From Daejeonella oryzae DSM 19973 (GTDB lineage: Bacteria; Bacteroidota; Bacteroidia; Sphingobacteriales; Sphingobacteriaceae), in NCBI RefSeq assembly GCF_000422945.1, contig NZ_AUHA01000002.1:1488001-1552000 (forward strand): a stretch of 64,000 nt of DNA, written 5' to 3'. A program made the translations under genes and the position numbers. The notes beneath the pieces were generated by a model that was not told the DNA's origin, ran no database searches, and saw nothing but the letters and a program-made list of their open reading frames with translations. Of this stretch, positions 26,581 to 35,283 are shown one piece after another (position 1 is the first letter of the stretch; each line of letters opens with the position of its first letter).

Positions 26581-28122
26581 TTACAAAGGAATATTCCCGT
26601 GTTTTTTCCTTGGATTGTTAACCACTTTATTCTCCAGCATTTTGAATGCCTTAATCAGTTTTTTCCGGGTTTCGGCAGGCTCAATAACTTCGTCTATAAA
26701 TCCCCGTTCTGCAGCACGATACGGATTAGCGAAAATATCAGAATATTCTTTTTCCTTTTCAAGCCATTTGGCGTTAGAATCATCTGCTGTAGAAATCTCT
26801 TTTTTGAAGATAATTTCTGCCGCACCTTTAGCTCCCATCACGGCAATTTCGGCTGTGGGCCAGGCGTAATTCATATCTGCTCCAATATGCTTGGAGTTCA
26901 TAACATCGTATGCTCCGCCATATGCTTTACGGGTAATTACAGTAATCCGCGGAACGGTTGCTTCGCAAAAAGCGTAAAGCAATTTGGCTCCGTTGGTTAT
27001 AATGGCATTCCATTCCTGATCTGTGCCAGGTAAAAACCCGGGTACATCCTCAAATACCAGCAAAGGAATGTTAAAGCTATCGCAAAAGCGGACAAAACGG
27101 GCGGCTTTGGTAGATGAATGAATGTCAAGAACGCCGGCTAAATAAATCGGTTGGTTGGCAACAATGCCTATACTTCGGCCTGCAAGCCGGGCAAAACCAA
27201 CAACAATGTTTTCTGCAAAATCTTTATGAACTTCTAAAAATGAATCCTGATCAATTACCTCCTGAATTACCTCACGAATATCATAAGGCTGAGAATTATT
27301 TTCGGGCATAATTTCATTCAGATTCGGACGAAGTTCATCGCTTATCTCGTAATGAAAAGCCGGAGTTTGTTCTTCGCAATTCTGAGGCATATAGCTTAAT
27401 AATTGCTTCACATGATTGATAGCTTCAATTTCATTGCTGCAGGCAAAATGAGTAACTCCTGATTTGGTAGCATGAGTGGATGCACCACCCAATTCTTCTG
27501 AAGTTACTTCCTCATGCGTTACGGTTTTAACCACGTTGGGCCCGGTAACAAACATGTAAGAGGTATTTTCTACCATCAATACAAAATCAGTAATAGCGGG
27601 TGAATACACGGCTCCGCCGGCACAGGGACCCATAATAGCTGAAATCTGAGGAACCACTCCCGATGCCATTGTGTTGCGATAAAAAATATCTGCGTAACCG
27701 CCTAATGAAACTACTCCTTCCTGAATTCGGGCTCCGCCCGAATCGTTTAAACCAATAACCGGAGCGCCATTTTTCATAGCCAAATCCATTATTTTACAGA
27801 TCTTTTCTGCATGAGTTTCAGAAAGAGAACCTCCAAAAACAGTAAAGTCCTGGGAAAAAACATATACTAATCTTCCGCTGACGGTTCCGTATCCGGTAAC
27901 CACGCCATCGCCGGAATACCGTTCCTTTTCCATTCCGAAATCAGTTGAGCGATGTGTTACCAGCATCCCGATTTCTTCGAAAGAACCCTCATCCAATAGA
28001 AAATGAAGGCGTTCACGTGCTGTTAACTTGCCCTTTTTATGCTGGCTTGCAATGCGAATTTCTCCGCCGCCTAATAAAGCTTGGTCTTGTTTTTGTTGAA
28101 GTGATTCGATCTTTTTATTCAC
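26581..28122 (-). CDS. pccB: Acyl-CoA carboxylase beta (carboxyltransferase) subunit, propionyl-CoA type
   Basis: A 513-aa carboxyltransferase with two crotonase-like halves. Conserved motifs include [70 protein letters not shown] and, in the second half, [28 protein letters not shown]. It transfers a carboxyl group from biotin to propionyl-CoA or a related acyl-CoA. No biotin carboxylase or biotin carrier gene is in the window, so its partners lie elsewhere. The acyl specificity is inferred from overall resemblance. Confidence 0.88.
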   Translation of the reverse strand: MNKKIESLQQKQDQALLGGGEIRIASQHKKGKLTARERLHFLLDEGSFEEIGMLVTHRSTDFGMEKERYSGDGVVTGYGTVSGRLVYVFSQDFTVFGGSLSETHAEKICKIMDLAMKNGAPVIGLNDSGGARIQEGVVSLGGYADIFYRNTMASGVVPQISAIMGPCAGGAVYSPAITDFVLMVENTSYMFVTGPNVVKTVTHEEVTSEELGGASTHATKSGVTHFACSNEIEAINHVKQLLSYMPQNCEEQTPAFHYEISDELRPNLNEIMPENNSQPYDIREVIQEVIDQDSFLEVHKDFAENIVVGFARLAGRSIGIVANQPIYLAGVLDIHSSTKAARFVRFCDSFNIPLLVFEDVPGFLPGTDQEWNAIITNGAKLLYAFCEATVPRITVITRKAYGGAYDVMNSKHIGADMNYAWPTAEIAVMGAKGAAEIIFKKEISTADDSNAKWLEKEKEYSDIFANPYRAAERGFIDEVIEPAETRKKLIKAFKMLENKVVNNPRKKHGNIPL

Positions 28123-28382
28123 AATTTAGGATTTAAGAGGCGGTTTAGAGGCCGGGCGGTAAAAATACAAAAACTCCACTTAAAAAGGATTCCAATACAA
28201 GAATTGAATTTTCGGGCTGTAATTTTTTTGAATTGTTTGAAATCATGAATTATCACAATAAATTATTTTATTAGTCTAGTAAACCGCATGATTTTTACTA
28301 GATAAGGCTTAATTCTCCGGCTATGTAATTGTTTTTTTTTGGTAAAAAAAGCCATTTAGTAAAAATTGGAGAGATTTTTGGA

Positions 28383-28390
28383 TAGTTTTG
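28383..28390 (+). promoter_or_regulatory. Putative -7 box for the second SulP locus
   Basis: TAGTTTTG matches TAnnTTTG and lies 32 bp before ATG 28422. No well-spaced TTG was found upstream. It argues that the TTG start at 28395 for the small membrane protein is wrong, because transcription would begin there. Confidence 0.5.
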
Positions 28391-28421
28391 CGCATTGAAA
28401 AATAATCTGCATAATACAAAT

Positions 28422-28745
28422 ATGGGAATGGCGCATTTCAAAAAGGCGTTCAGCATAATATTTTTAGGTATCTTCTTTGTGAAGATGCTTTTAGCTGTTA
28501 TGCCCCTGTTTGCTCATCATATTGATAAAAAATCAGTATACGCAGTTATCATGCAATTAGAGATTGAACAAACCAGCGGCAAAGAAGCAAAGGAAACCCT
28601 TAAAGGTGACTGGTATGAAAAGTTTTGCAGCCAGGTCTTTTTTCAGTCGCATGAAAATGTAATTAAAACAAGCTTCATCATTCTGGATGATGAAGCCGTT
28701 CAGGCATTCTATCCCAGCGTGGCTACCCCACCGCCAAACTTTTAA
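28422..28745 (+). CDS. Small single-pass membrane protein, unknown function
   Basis: A 107-aa protein from ATG 28422; ATG 28428 is an alternative. It has one hydrophobic segment near the N-terminus (FSIIFLGIFFVKMLLAVMPLFA) and then a soluble part with Glu/Lys-rich helices (QLEIEQTSGKEAKETLKGDWYEKF), ending in ATPPPNF. I do not recognise a family. It lies 87 bp upstream of SulP copy 2 in the same direction and may share its transcript, which makes an accessory role possible but unproven. The first helix could also be a signal peptide. Confidence 0.65.
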   Translation: MGMAHFKKAFSIIFLGIFFVKMLLAVMPLFAHHIDKKSVYAVIMQLEIEQTSGKEAKETLKGDWYEKFCSQVFFQSHENVIKTSFIILDDEAVQAFYPSVATPPPNF

Positions 28746-28832
28746 TAAATTTTCTTAGCCTGATCTTTCCGGATAATTTTTTATCCCGGTAAGGATAATT
28801 ATGAATTTTTATTAACACTTAAAAAAATTACT

Positions 28833-30440
28833 ATGAAAGTTGATCAGAGTATCGGATCAGCATTGAATATTAAAAAATATTTTTTGCCCAAAAATTTAAA
28901 AAAGGATTTCCCTTCCAGTATTGTTGTATTTCTGGTTGCCTTACCCTTATGTTTAGGTATCGCTCTGGCATCAGGCGCACCTTTATTCTCCGGTATTTTA
29001 ACCGGTATTATTGGTGGAATTGTAGTTTCCTCAATTAGCGGATCTCAATTAAGCGTAAGCGGACCGGCAGCAGGATTAACCGTAATTGTATTTAGTGCAA
29101 TTGCTTCGCTTGGATCTTATCAAACATTTTTACTGGCCGTGGTTTTAGCGGGGATAATTCAAATTATTTTGGGAATAGCCAAAGCCGGAATCATTGCAAA
29201 TTATTTCCCCTCTTCTGTAATAGAAGGTATGCTGGCGGCTATTGGTATTATTTTAATTTTGAAACAGCTTCCGCATGCTTTAGGATTTGATTCTGATTTT
29301 GAAGGAGATGAGAGTTTTTTCCAGCTCAATCAGGAGAATACTTTTTCAGCTATAATGCGGGCTTTTAATGAGATAAGTCTTGGAGCAGTAATTATCAGTT
29401 TGCTTTCTCTGGCCCTGATGATATATTGGCCACGGTTTAAGAAGCTAAGTGCCATTCCGGCTCCGTTATTAGTAGTAATTTCAGGAGTTTTACTATCTAT
29501 CCTGTTTCAAAATACAGGTCTGGCCTTAAGAGCTGATCAAATGGTTGTTATTCCGGTGGTGAATTCATTCAATGAATTTAAAGATCTCTTTTCAATGGCC
29601 GATTTTTCTCAGATAGGCAATAAAGAAGTTTGGACAGTTGCATTTACCATCGCAATTGTTGCTAGTATTGAAACTTTATTGAGTATTGAAGCGGTTGATA
29701 AAATTGATCCCATCAAACGGATTACACCAACAAATCGCGAATTGGTAGCCCAGGGTATTGGTAACATAACCAGTGGTATGCTGGGTGGCCTGCCTATGAC
29801 TTCGGTAATTGTCAGATCATCAGTAAATGTCAATTCGGGAGCCCGTACAAAAATGAGTTCGATTTATCATGGTGCATGGTTACTGCTGTCTTTGTTATTT
29901 ATTCCCATGTTATTGAATAAAATTCCACTTGCTTGTCTTGCCGCCATTTTATTAATTACTGGTTATAAGCTTGCAAAAGTTGCTCTTTTTAAGAAAATGT
30001 GGCGTGATGGTAAAGATCAGTTTGTGCCATTTTTGGTAACGGTTTTAGCTGTAGTATTTACAGATTTACTTAAGGGTGTAGCAATAGGAATGCTTGTAGG
30101 TGTATTTTACATTTTGAGAACTAACTTACGCAATCCTTATTTTTATAAGATTGAAAAAAATGGAGGTAAGAAAGTCATTCGTATACAATTGGCGCAGGAA
30201 GTATCCTTTTTAAATAAAGCTGCCATTCAATATACATTAACACATTTACCAAAAGAATCTGATGTTATTATTGATGGTACAGATTCAATGTTTATTGATA
30301 AAGATGTGCTCGAGATCATTCATAATTATAAACACAATGCGTACACAAAGGCAATTATCGTAAATCTGGTCAATATTAAAGATCATTACGATGTGCCGCC
30401 TTTGAATGAATTAATTTATAAACCCACAAATAATAGTTAA
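28833..30440 (+). CDS. SulP family inorganic anion transporter (copy 2)
   Basis: A 535-aa SulP permease with the same core as copy 1: KDFPSSIVVFLVALPLCLGIALASGAPL, SGPAAGLTVIVFS and TPTNRELVAQGIGNITSGMLGGLPMTSVIVRSSVNV. A short STAS-like C-terminal domain covers about 440-535 (EVSFLNKAAIQYTLTHLPKESDVIIDGTDS). The N-terminus is about 16 residues longer than in copy 1. It pairs with a carbonic anhydrase that starts 2 bp downstream, which points to bicarbonate transport by inference. Confidence 0.92.
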   Translation: MKVDQSIGSALNIKKYFLPKNLKKDFPSSIVVFLVALPLCLGIALASGAPLFSGILTGIIGGIVVSSISGSQLSVSGPAAGLTVIVFSAIASLGSYQTFLLAVVLAGIIQIILGIAKAGIIANYFPSSVIEGMLAAIGIILILKQLPHALGFDSDFEGDESFFQLNQENTFSAIMRAFNEISLGAVIISLLSLALMIYWPRFKKLSAIPAPLLVVISGVLLSILFQNTGLALRADQMVVIPVVNSFNEFKDLFSMADFSQIGNKEVWTVAFTIAIVASIETLLSIEAVDKIDPIKRITPTNRELVAQGIGNITSGMLGGLPMTSVIVRSSVNVNSGARTKMSSIYHGAWLLLSLLFIPMLLNKIPLACLAAILLITGYKLAKVALFKKMWRDGKDQFVPFLVTVLAVVFTDLLKGVAIGMLVGVFYILRTNLRNPYFYKIEKNGGKKVIRIQLAQEVSFLNKAAIQYTLTHLPKESDVIIDGTDSMFIDKDVLEIIHNYKHNAYTKAIIVNLVNIKDHYDVPPLNELIYKPTNNS

Positions 30441-30442
30441 TT

Positions 30443-31153
30443 ATGAATGTTGGAAATAATAATAAAGATATAGTTGAAGATATGGACAATACGGTTAAAC
30501 AAGGGCAAAAGCGGGGATATGAAGAATTGCTTCAGGGTAACCGCGATTGGGTACAAAGAGAGCTGAATGAGGATCCGGATTATTTTACCAAACTGGCAAG
30601 CGGTCAGGAACCAGATGTATTATGGATTGGATGTTCAGATAGCCGTGTGCCGGCCAATCAGGTAACCAATACCAAACCCGGTCAGGTATTCGTACATCGC
30701 AATATTGCCAACGTATGTGTTCATTCTGATATGAATATGTTAAGCGTATTGGATTATGCAGTTAACGTTTTAAAAGTAAAACATGTAATTGTTGCCGGTC
30801 ATTACGGTTGCGGTGGTGTTGCTGCGGCGCTAAGCAATAAGCAATATGGTGTAATTGATAACTGGCTCAGACACATTAAAGACGTATATCGTTTGCATAG
30901 TAATGAACTTAACCGCATTTCGGATGAGAAAAAGAAGTTAAATCGTTTGGTTGAGTTAAACGCCATGGAGCAGGTTTACAATCTTTGTAAAACTACAATT
31001 GTGCAGAATGCCTGGCGTGAGCGGGCCGATCTGGAAATTCATGGTTGGGTTATCGATTTAGGTACCGGTTTGGTAAAAGACCTTGGCGTTACCGTTAAAA
31101 ACAGCGATAATCTGGATAAGGTTTTTGCACTCGATAAGTCAGATATAAAGTAA
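30443..31153 (+). CDS. Beta-class carbonic anhydrase (copy 2)
   Basis: A 236-aa beta-carbonic anhydrase resembling the E. coli Can-type enzymes. The zinc ligands are Cys64, His120 and Cys123 (WIGCSDSRVPAN and AGHYGCGG), with the Asp66-Arg68 dyad. Other conserved segments are GQVFVHRNIANVC and VELNAMEQVYNLCKTTIVQNAW. It starts 2 bp after SulP copy 2, so the pair is tightly coupled. A bidirectional terminator follows. Confidence 0.95.
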   Translation: MNVGNNNKDIVEDMDNTVKQGQKRGYEELLQGNRDWVQRELNEDPDYFTKLASGQEPDVLWIGCSDSRVPANQVTNTKPGQVFVHRNIANVCVHSDMNMLSVLDYAVNVLKVKHVIVAGHYGCGGVAAALSNKQYGVIDNWLRHIKDVYRLHSNELNRISDEKKKLNRLVELNAMEQVYNLCKTTIVQNAWRERADLEIHGWVIDLGTGLVKDLGVTVKNSDNLDKVFALDKSDIK

Positions 31154-31170
31154 ACCAAGTTTATTATACT

Positions 31171-31209
31171 AAAAAGCGGGAATTCTGTCACCAGATTCCC
31201 GCTTTTTTT
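31171..31209. terminator. Bidirectional terminator between carbonic anhydrase 2 and pruA
   Basis: AAAAAGCGGGAAT...CTG and CAG-ATTCCCGCTTTTTTT form a long GC-rich stem with a short loop. It has A-runs on the left and T-runs on the right, so it can end transcripts from both convergent genes. Confidence 0.92.
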
Positions 31210-31221
31210 ATTGATTTCAGA

Positions 31222-32856
31222 TTATTCCTTATCTAAAAAAGGATAGCGATAATCAGTTGCAGGGTCAAAAGTTTCTTTAATTGCTCTTGGCGATACCCAT
31301 CTTAATAAATTGATCATTGATCCGGCTTTATCATTTGTGCCCGATCCCCTGGCTCCGCCGAAAGGCTGTTGCCCAACAACTGCACCTGTACATTTATCAT
31401 TAATGTAGAAATTTCCTGCAGCATTGCGCAGAGCATGTGTTGCTTTCTCCAAAATATATCTGTCCTGAGCTAAAACAGCACCGGTTAATGCATAAATCGA
31501 AGTCTGATCGATAATTTCCAGTGTTTTGTCGAAGTCAGCATCTTCATAAACAAACACAGTTAAAACCGGTCCGAATAACTCTTCGCACATCGTCACATAT
31601 TTAGGATCCTGGCTTACAAGAATAGTTGGTTCAATAAAATATCCTTTTGATTTATCGTAATTTCCTCCGGCGATGATTTCAACCTCTTTATCTTTCTTGG
31701 CAGCATCAATATATTTCGAAAGTTTGTCGAATGATTTTTCATCTATAACGGCATTCACGAAATTCCCAAAATCTTCTGTCGGACCCATTTTTAATGTAGC
31801 CAGATCGCGGATTAATAATTCTTTAACCTGAGGCCAGATAGATTTTGCAATGTAAACTCTGGAAGCTGCAGAACATTTCTGTCCCTGATATTCGAAAGAA
31901 CCACGTAAAATAGCTGTACTTGAGGCAGCTGCATCAGCAGAACCATGTACCAGAATAAAATCTTTGCCTCCGGTTTCACCAACAATCCGGGGATAGGTTT
32001 TGTATTTGTGGATATTGTTCCCGATAGTTTTCCAGATATTTTGAAAAACAGCAGTTGATCCGGTAAAGTGAATTCCTGCAAAATCTGCATGATTAAAGAT
32101 CACATCACCTGCATCCGGTCCGGATACATACACCAGGTTAATCACACCGTCAGGTAATCCCGCTTCACGGAAAATTTCCATCAATACATTGGCAGAATAA
32201 ATCTGAGTATTGGAAGGTTTCCATACAATCACATTGCCCATCATGGCTGCCGACGTAGGTAAATTCCCGGCAATAGCCGTAAAATTAAAGGGAGTAAGGG
32301 CAAAAACAAATCCTTCAAGCGGACGCTGTTCCACACGGTTCCAGGTTCCTCTTGGCGAAACCGGAGGTTGCTGCTGGTAAATATCTGTCATGTATTTTAC
32401 GTTGAAACGTAAAAAGTCAATAAGTTCGCAGGCGGCATCAATTTCTGCCTGGAACGCGTTTTTTGACTGCCCCAGCATGGTTGCAGCATTTAACTTATAG
32501 CGGTAAGGCCCGGCAATTAAATCTGCTGCTTTTAAAAATATGGCTGCACGATGTTCCCAAGCCAGGTTTTCCCAGTTGGATTTAGCTGCCAGGGCAGCCT
32601 TAATGGCATCCTCAACATGGCTTTTGTCGCCTTGTGAGTAATGTCCCAGAATGTGCTGATGATCATGCGGCGGGCGCATAGCAATTTTAATATCTGTACG
32701 AACTTCTTTTCCATTAATATACATGGGTACGTCCAGTTCTTTTGAACGGGCCTCAGAAATAGCATCTTTCAATAAGGCTCGCTCTTTGGTTCCCGGAGCA
32801 TAGCTTAAAATAGTTTCGTTTACCGGAGTAGGTACGTTATAAAATCCTTTTAGCAT
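31222..32856 (-). CDS. pruA: L-glutamate gamma-semialdehyde dehydrogenase
   Basis: A 544-aa aldehyde dehydrogenase of the proline catabolic pathway (P5C to glutamate, NAD-linked). The start at 32856 gives MLKGFYNVPTPVNETILSYAPGT, the normal N-terminus. The Met at 32904 lies upstream of the expected transcript start and is rejected. The catalytic Cys is in GQKCSAASRVY, the general-base Glu in VGETGGKDF, and the C-terminal GAVVGQQPFGGARGSGTNDKAG is typical. No proline dehydrogenase gene is adjacent. Confidence 0.94.
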   Translation of the reverse strand: MLKGFYNVPTPVNETILSYAPGTKERALLKDAISEARSKELDVPMYINGKEVRTDIKIAMRPPHDHQHILGHYSQGDKSHVEDAIKAALAAKSNWENLAWEHRAAIFLKAADLIAGPYRYKLNAATMLGQSKNAFQAEIDAACELIDFLRFNVKYMTDIYQQQPPVSPRGTWNRVEQRPLEGFVFALTPFNFTAIAGNLPTSAAMMGNVIVWKPSNTQIYSANVLMEIFREAGLPDGVINLVYVSGPDAGDVIFNHADFAGIHFTGSTAVFQNIWKTIGNNIHKYKTYPRIVGETGGKDFILVHGSADAAASSTAILRGSFEYQGQKCSAASRVYIAKSIWPQVKELLIRDLATLKMGPTEDFGNFVNAVIDEKSFDKLSKYIDAAKKDKEVEIIAGGNYDKSKGYFIEPTILVSQDPKYVTMCEELFGPVLTVFVYEDADFDKTLEIIDQTSIYALTGAVLAQDRYILEKATHALRNAAGNFYINDKCTGAVVGQQPFGGARGSGTNDKAGSMINLLRWVSPRAIKETFDPATDYRYPFLDKE

Positions 32857-32875
32857 AGTTTGGTTTTTTGTTGGG

Positions 32876-32904
32876 CAAAGATAAGATTTTTGAAAAGGAT
32901 ACAA
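32876..32904 (-). promoter_or_regulatory. Promoter of pruA
   Basis: On the minus strand TTG (32904-32902) is followed 18 bp later by TATCTTTG (32883-32876), a good match to the Bacteroidota TTG-N19-TAnnTTTG promoter. The transcript should begin near 32869, 13 bp before the ATG at 32856, which supports that start. Confidence 0.75.
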
Positions 32905-33106
32905 TTCTAAATTATGGAAATGAAAAAAGATGCCTTTAGGCTGGATGAGGCCATGATTTTATTTATATGAGAAATAGATTTTAAACGGATAGTTAGGGTT
33001 GTATTATATTATTAAACTCCCATTCAATTTGATTAAATTAGTTTATAACAAAATGACCTGCAGAAGTTTATATAATTAGGAATTAACCACTATTAAATAT
33101 ATTCTT

Positions 33107-33667
33107 ATGAAAACAGTAATCAAATCAGTTATGCCTGGCTTTATAATGCTGGGTATATTTTTATCGAGTCCGGCTCAGGCTCAGGATGCAAAGAATAAGG
33201 CTCAGGATAAAGTGAAGAACACGGATTCTGCAATGCAGGACCTTCCATATTCTGCAACTTATTCCTCTAAATTTGAAATGGGAGATCCGGCTAAAGCACA
33301 GTTGATTTTACATTTATGGAAAGACTGGGACGACAATGCACTTGAGCGCCACTCCAATTTATTTGCAGATACGGTTACGATGAATTTATCTGATGGGAGT
33401 GTGATCAAAGGGAAAGATCAGAATTTAAGCGCTGCTAAAGAATATCGAAGTACTCTGCTGAGTGCCAAAAGTACGGTTAATGCTTATATGAGCCTTCGAA
33501 GTGTAGATAAAAACGAAAACTGGGTTGCTATTTGGGGTGTTGAAGAAGATACACATAAAGACGGCAAGAAAACCATGAGCACGTTACACGAAATCTGGAA
33601 ATTCAACAAGGACGGCAAAATTGACTGGATGAGACAGTTTCATGGGAAATTGCCTGATGCTCAATAA
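33107..33667 (+). CDS. Exported SnoaL/NTF2-like protein, unknown function
   Basis: A 186-aa protein with signal peptide at 1-25 (MKTVIKSVMPGFIMLGIFLSSPAQA). The mature part has a cone-shaped NTF2/SnoaL-like fold pattern (LILHLWKDWDDNALERHSNLFADTVTMNLSDGSVIKGKDQNL ... NWVAIWGVEEDTHKDG ... HEIWKFNKDGKIDWMRQFHG). No catalytic set is evident and the substrate is unknown. It is monocistronic, with its own terminator. Confidence 0.75.
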   Translation: MKTVIKSVMPGFIMLGIFLSSPAQAQDAKNKAQDKVKNTDSAMQDLPYSATYSSKFEMGDPAKAQLILHLWKDWDDNALERHSNLFADTVTMNLSDGSVIKGKDQNLSAAKEYRSTLLSAKSTVNAYMSLRSVDKNENWVAIWGVEEDTHKDGKKTMSTLHEIWKFNKDGKIDWMRQFHGKLPDAQ

Positions 33668-33668
33668 C

Positions 33669-33697
33669 AAAGAAATCCGCGAAAGCGGATTTCTTTT
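33669..33697 (+). terminator. Terminator after the SnoaL-like gene
   Basis: AAAGAAATCCGC and GCGGATTTCTTTT pair perfectly around a GAAA tetraloop. It overlaps the region just 3' of the stop at 33667. Confidence 0.9.
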
Positions 33698-33772
33698 GGA
33701 TAGTAATCTGAATAATTTATAGGATTAAATTTCTGAAGAAAGGGTACTGATTTTATTTATTGATTTCTAACA

Positions 33773-34099
33773 TCAATTTGATACGGCTTTTAATCCAATT
33801 ACAGATCCGATAAGTGTTATGATAAAGAAAATTCGCCAGAAACTTGCAGGGTCTTTAAATACAAAAATGCCCATTAGCACTGTTCCAACGGCCCCAATGC
33901 CTGTCCAAACAGCATAAGCGGTTCCAATTGGTAAAGTTTGAGTAGCCTTGATTAACAAAATCATGCTAATGGTTAAAGAAACAAGAAACCCGAAATACCA
34001 CCAGTAAGCTTCGGTACCACTGGTTTCTTTTGCCTTGCCCAGGCAAGAGGCAAATGCTACCTCAAATAATCCGGCAATAATTAAAATAATCCAGTTCAT
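33773..34099 (-). CDS. Small multidrug resistance family exporter, Gdx/SugE type
   Basis: A 108-aa four-helix SMR protein that works as a dual-topology dimer. The conserved membrane Glu13 is in IIAGLFEVAFA, and TLPIGTAYAVWTGIGAVGTVLMGI is the hallmark central segment. The first helix and the WTGIGAVG motif are closer to guanidinium exporters (Gdx, formerly SugE) than to EmrE-like drug pumps. No guanidine riboswitch was recognised upstream; a short ATATC-GAAA-GATAT hairpin lies at 34107-34120. Confidence 0.85.
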   Translation of the reverse strand: MNWIILIIAGLFEVAFASCLGKAKETSGTEAYWWYFGFLVSLTISMILLIKATQTLPIGTAYAVWTGIGAVGTVLMGIFVFKDPASFWRIFFIITLIGSVIGLKAVSN

Positions 34100-34287
34100 A
34101 GTTTGTATATCGAAAGATATTGGGTTAAGGCTGCTAAATTAATTAAAAATGTTCATCAGAAAATCAGGATGATAATTAGCAATTTGATCTACCAAACAAT
34201 GGGAGCATCTTATAATTATTCTACAGATCAATATTTTTTAAGAAAGAATAAGCTCACGAACAAATGCGTATTGCACGTTTCAGAAAA

Positions 34288-35199
34288 TTATCTGCCGTAT
34301 TGTTCTATTCCCTCAGCAGGTTTCCAGTCAGATCCGGGTTCAAAATAGTTCCACAATAAAGCTGATAAATTACGGATTAGTGTATAACCTTCATTGTTTG
34401 CCTGCCATGACTGGTCCTTTTGGTTTTTCGTGGCAACGCAAAAAACATAATCGCCATGAGGCGCATTGACTAACACTACTTCCGACCGGGATTCATTTAC
34501 GGCGCCCTGTTTTGAAGCTGCCTGGATATAGGGAGGAATTTGAGATAAAGCTACCTGGTCAAAATAAATGCGGATCATGTTACGGTACATCCGTTCGCTT
34601 GCCGCCGGCGAAATTGCTTTTCCCTGCCTGATTTTTACTAGCAATCCGGCCATTTCCCTTGGAGTTGTTTGTCCCCAGCCATATAATGCCCGGTCTTTTT
34701 CACGCCCTTCGGTACGGGAATTTATCCGGGTTTGTGTAAATCCATTGGTTTGAAGCCATTGATTTATATACTTACCGCCGGTCAGTTTCTGCAGCCAAAG
34801 GCTGGCCGTATTGTCACTTGTAGTAATGCTCAGCATTTGAACTTTGCTTAACGCAATCTTTTCTCCGTCTTTAAAAGAACCCAGAATATCTTCTCCGGCA
34901 TACAGCAAACTATCTTTGTAAATTAATTCCTGCTGATAGCTCAGTTCACCTTTTTCTATCTTGTCAAATACAGCGCACATAATAGGAACCTTGATCATGC
35001 TGGCTGTTGGGAAAATAGTATCGGCATTGTAAACTGCAATTTTGCCGGTTTTTAAATTCTGAACAAAAATGCCCGTTTCACCATTAAATCCCTGGGTTAG
35101 TTCTTGCAGTTTTTGGCTGAGTTTTTTGTCTATCTTGTTTTGAGAAAATGAAGTTCCGGAAAGTAAAACCAGCAGGCAGATCAGTATAAATTTATTCAT
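34288..35199 (-). CDS. Exported class A beta-lactamase-like serine hydrolase
   Basis: A 303-aa protein with signal peptide at 1-19 (MNKFILICLLVLLSGTSFS). The class A SxxK motif is ASMIK and the SDN motif is TTSDNTAS. An omega-loop RxE is present (SRTEGREK), but the usual Asn of RxExxLN is missing, and the KTG motif reads KQG (AASKQGAVNES). It is best called a beta-lactamase-related hydrolase; true antibiotic hydrolysis cannot be claimed. Gdx lies downstream on the same strand after a 188-bp gap in which no gene was seen. Confidence 0.8.
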   Translation of the reverse strand: MNKFILICLLVLLSGTSFSQNKIDKKLSQKLQELTQGFNGETGIFVQNLKTGKIAVYNADTIFPTASMIKVPIMCAVFDKIEKGELSYQQELIYKDSLLYAGEDILGSFKDGEKIALSKVQMLSITTSDNTASLWLQKLTGGKYINQWLQTNGFTQTRINSRTEGREKDRALYGWGQTTPREMAGLLVKIRQGKAISPAASERMYRNMIRIYFDQVALSQIPPYIQAASKQGAVNESRSEVVLVNAPHGDYVFCVATKNQKDQSWQANNEGYTLIRNLSALLWNYFEPGSDWKPAEGIEQYGR

Positions 35200-35283
35200 C
35201 TCCCAAAGTATAAAATTGATAAGGATTGTTCAACAGCTTTCTCAATTAAATCAAAAATGTATTTTTACCTCCAAACAGATTAA

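Noticed and set aside
32857-32904. Upstream Met for pruA at 32904
   Set aside because: It lies within the -33 element of a well-formed promoter, and the added residues are not part of the family.
34100-34160. Guanidine riboswitch upstream of the Gdx-type exporter
   Set aside because: Only one short ATATC-GAAA-GATAT hairpin is visible and none of the known guanidine aptamer motifs was recognised.
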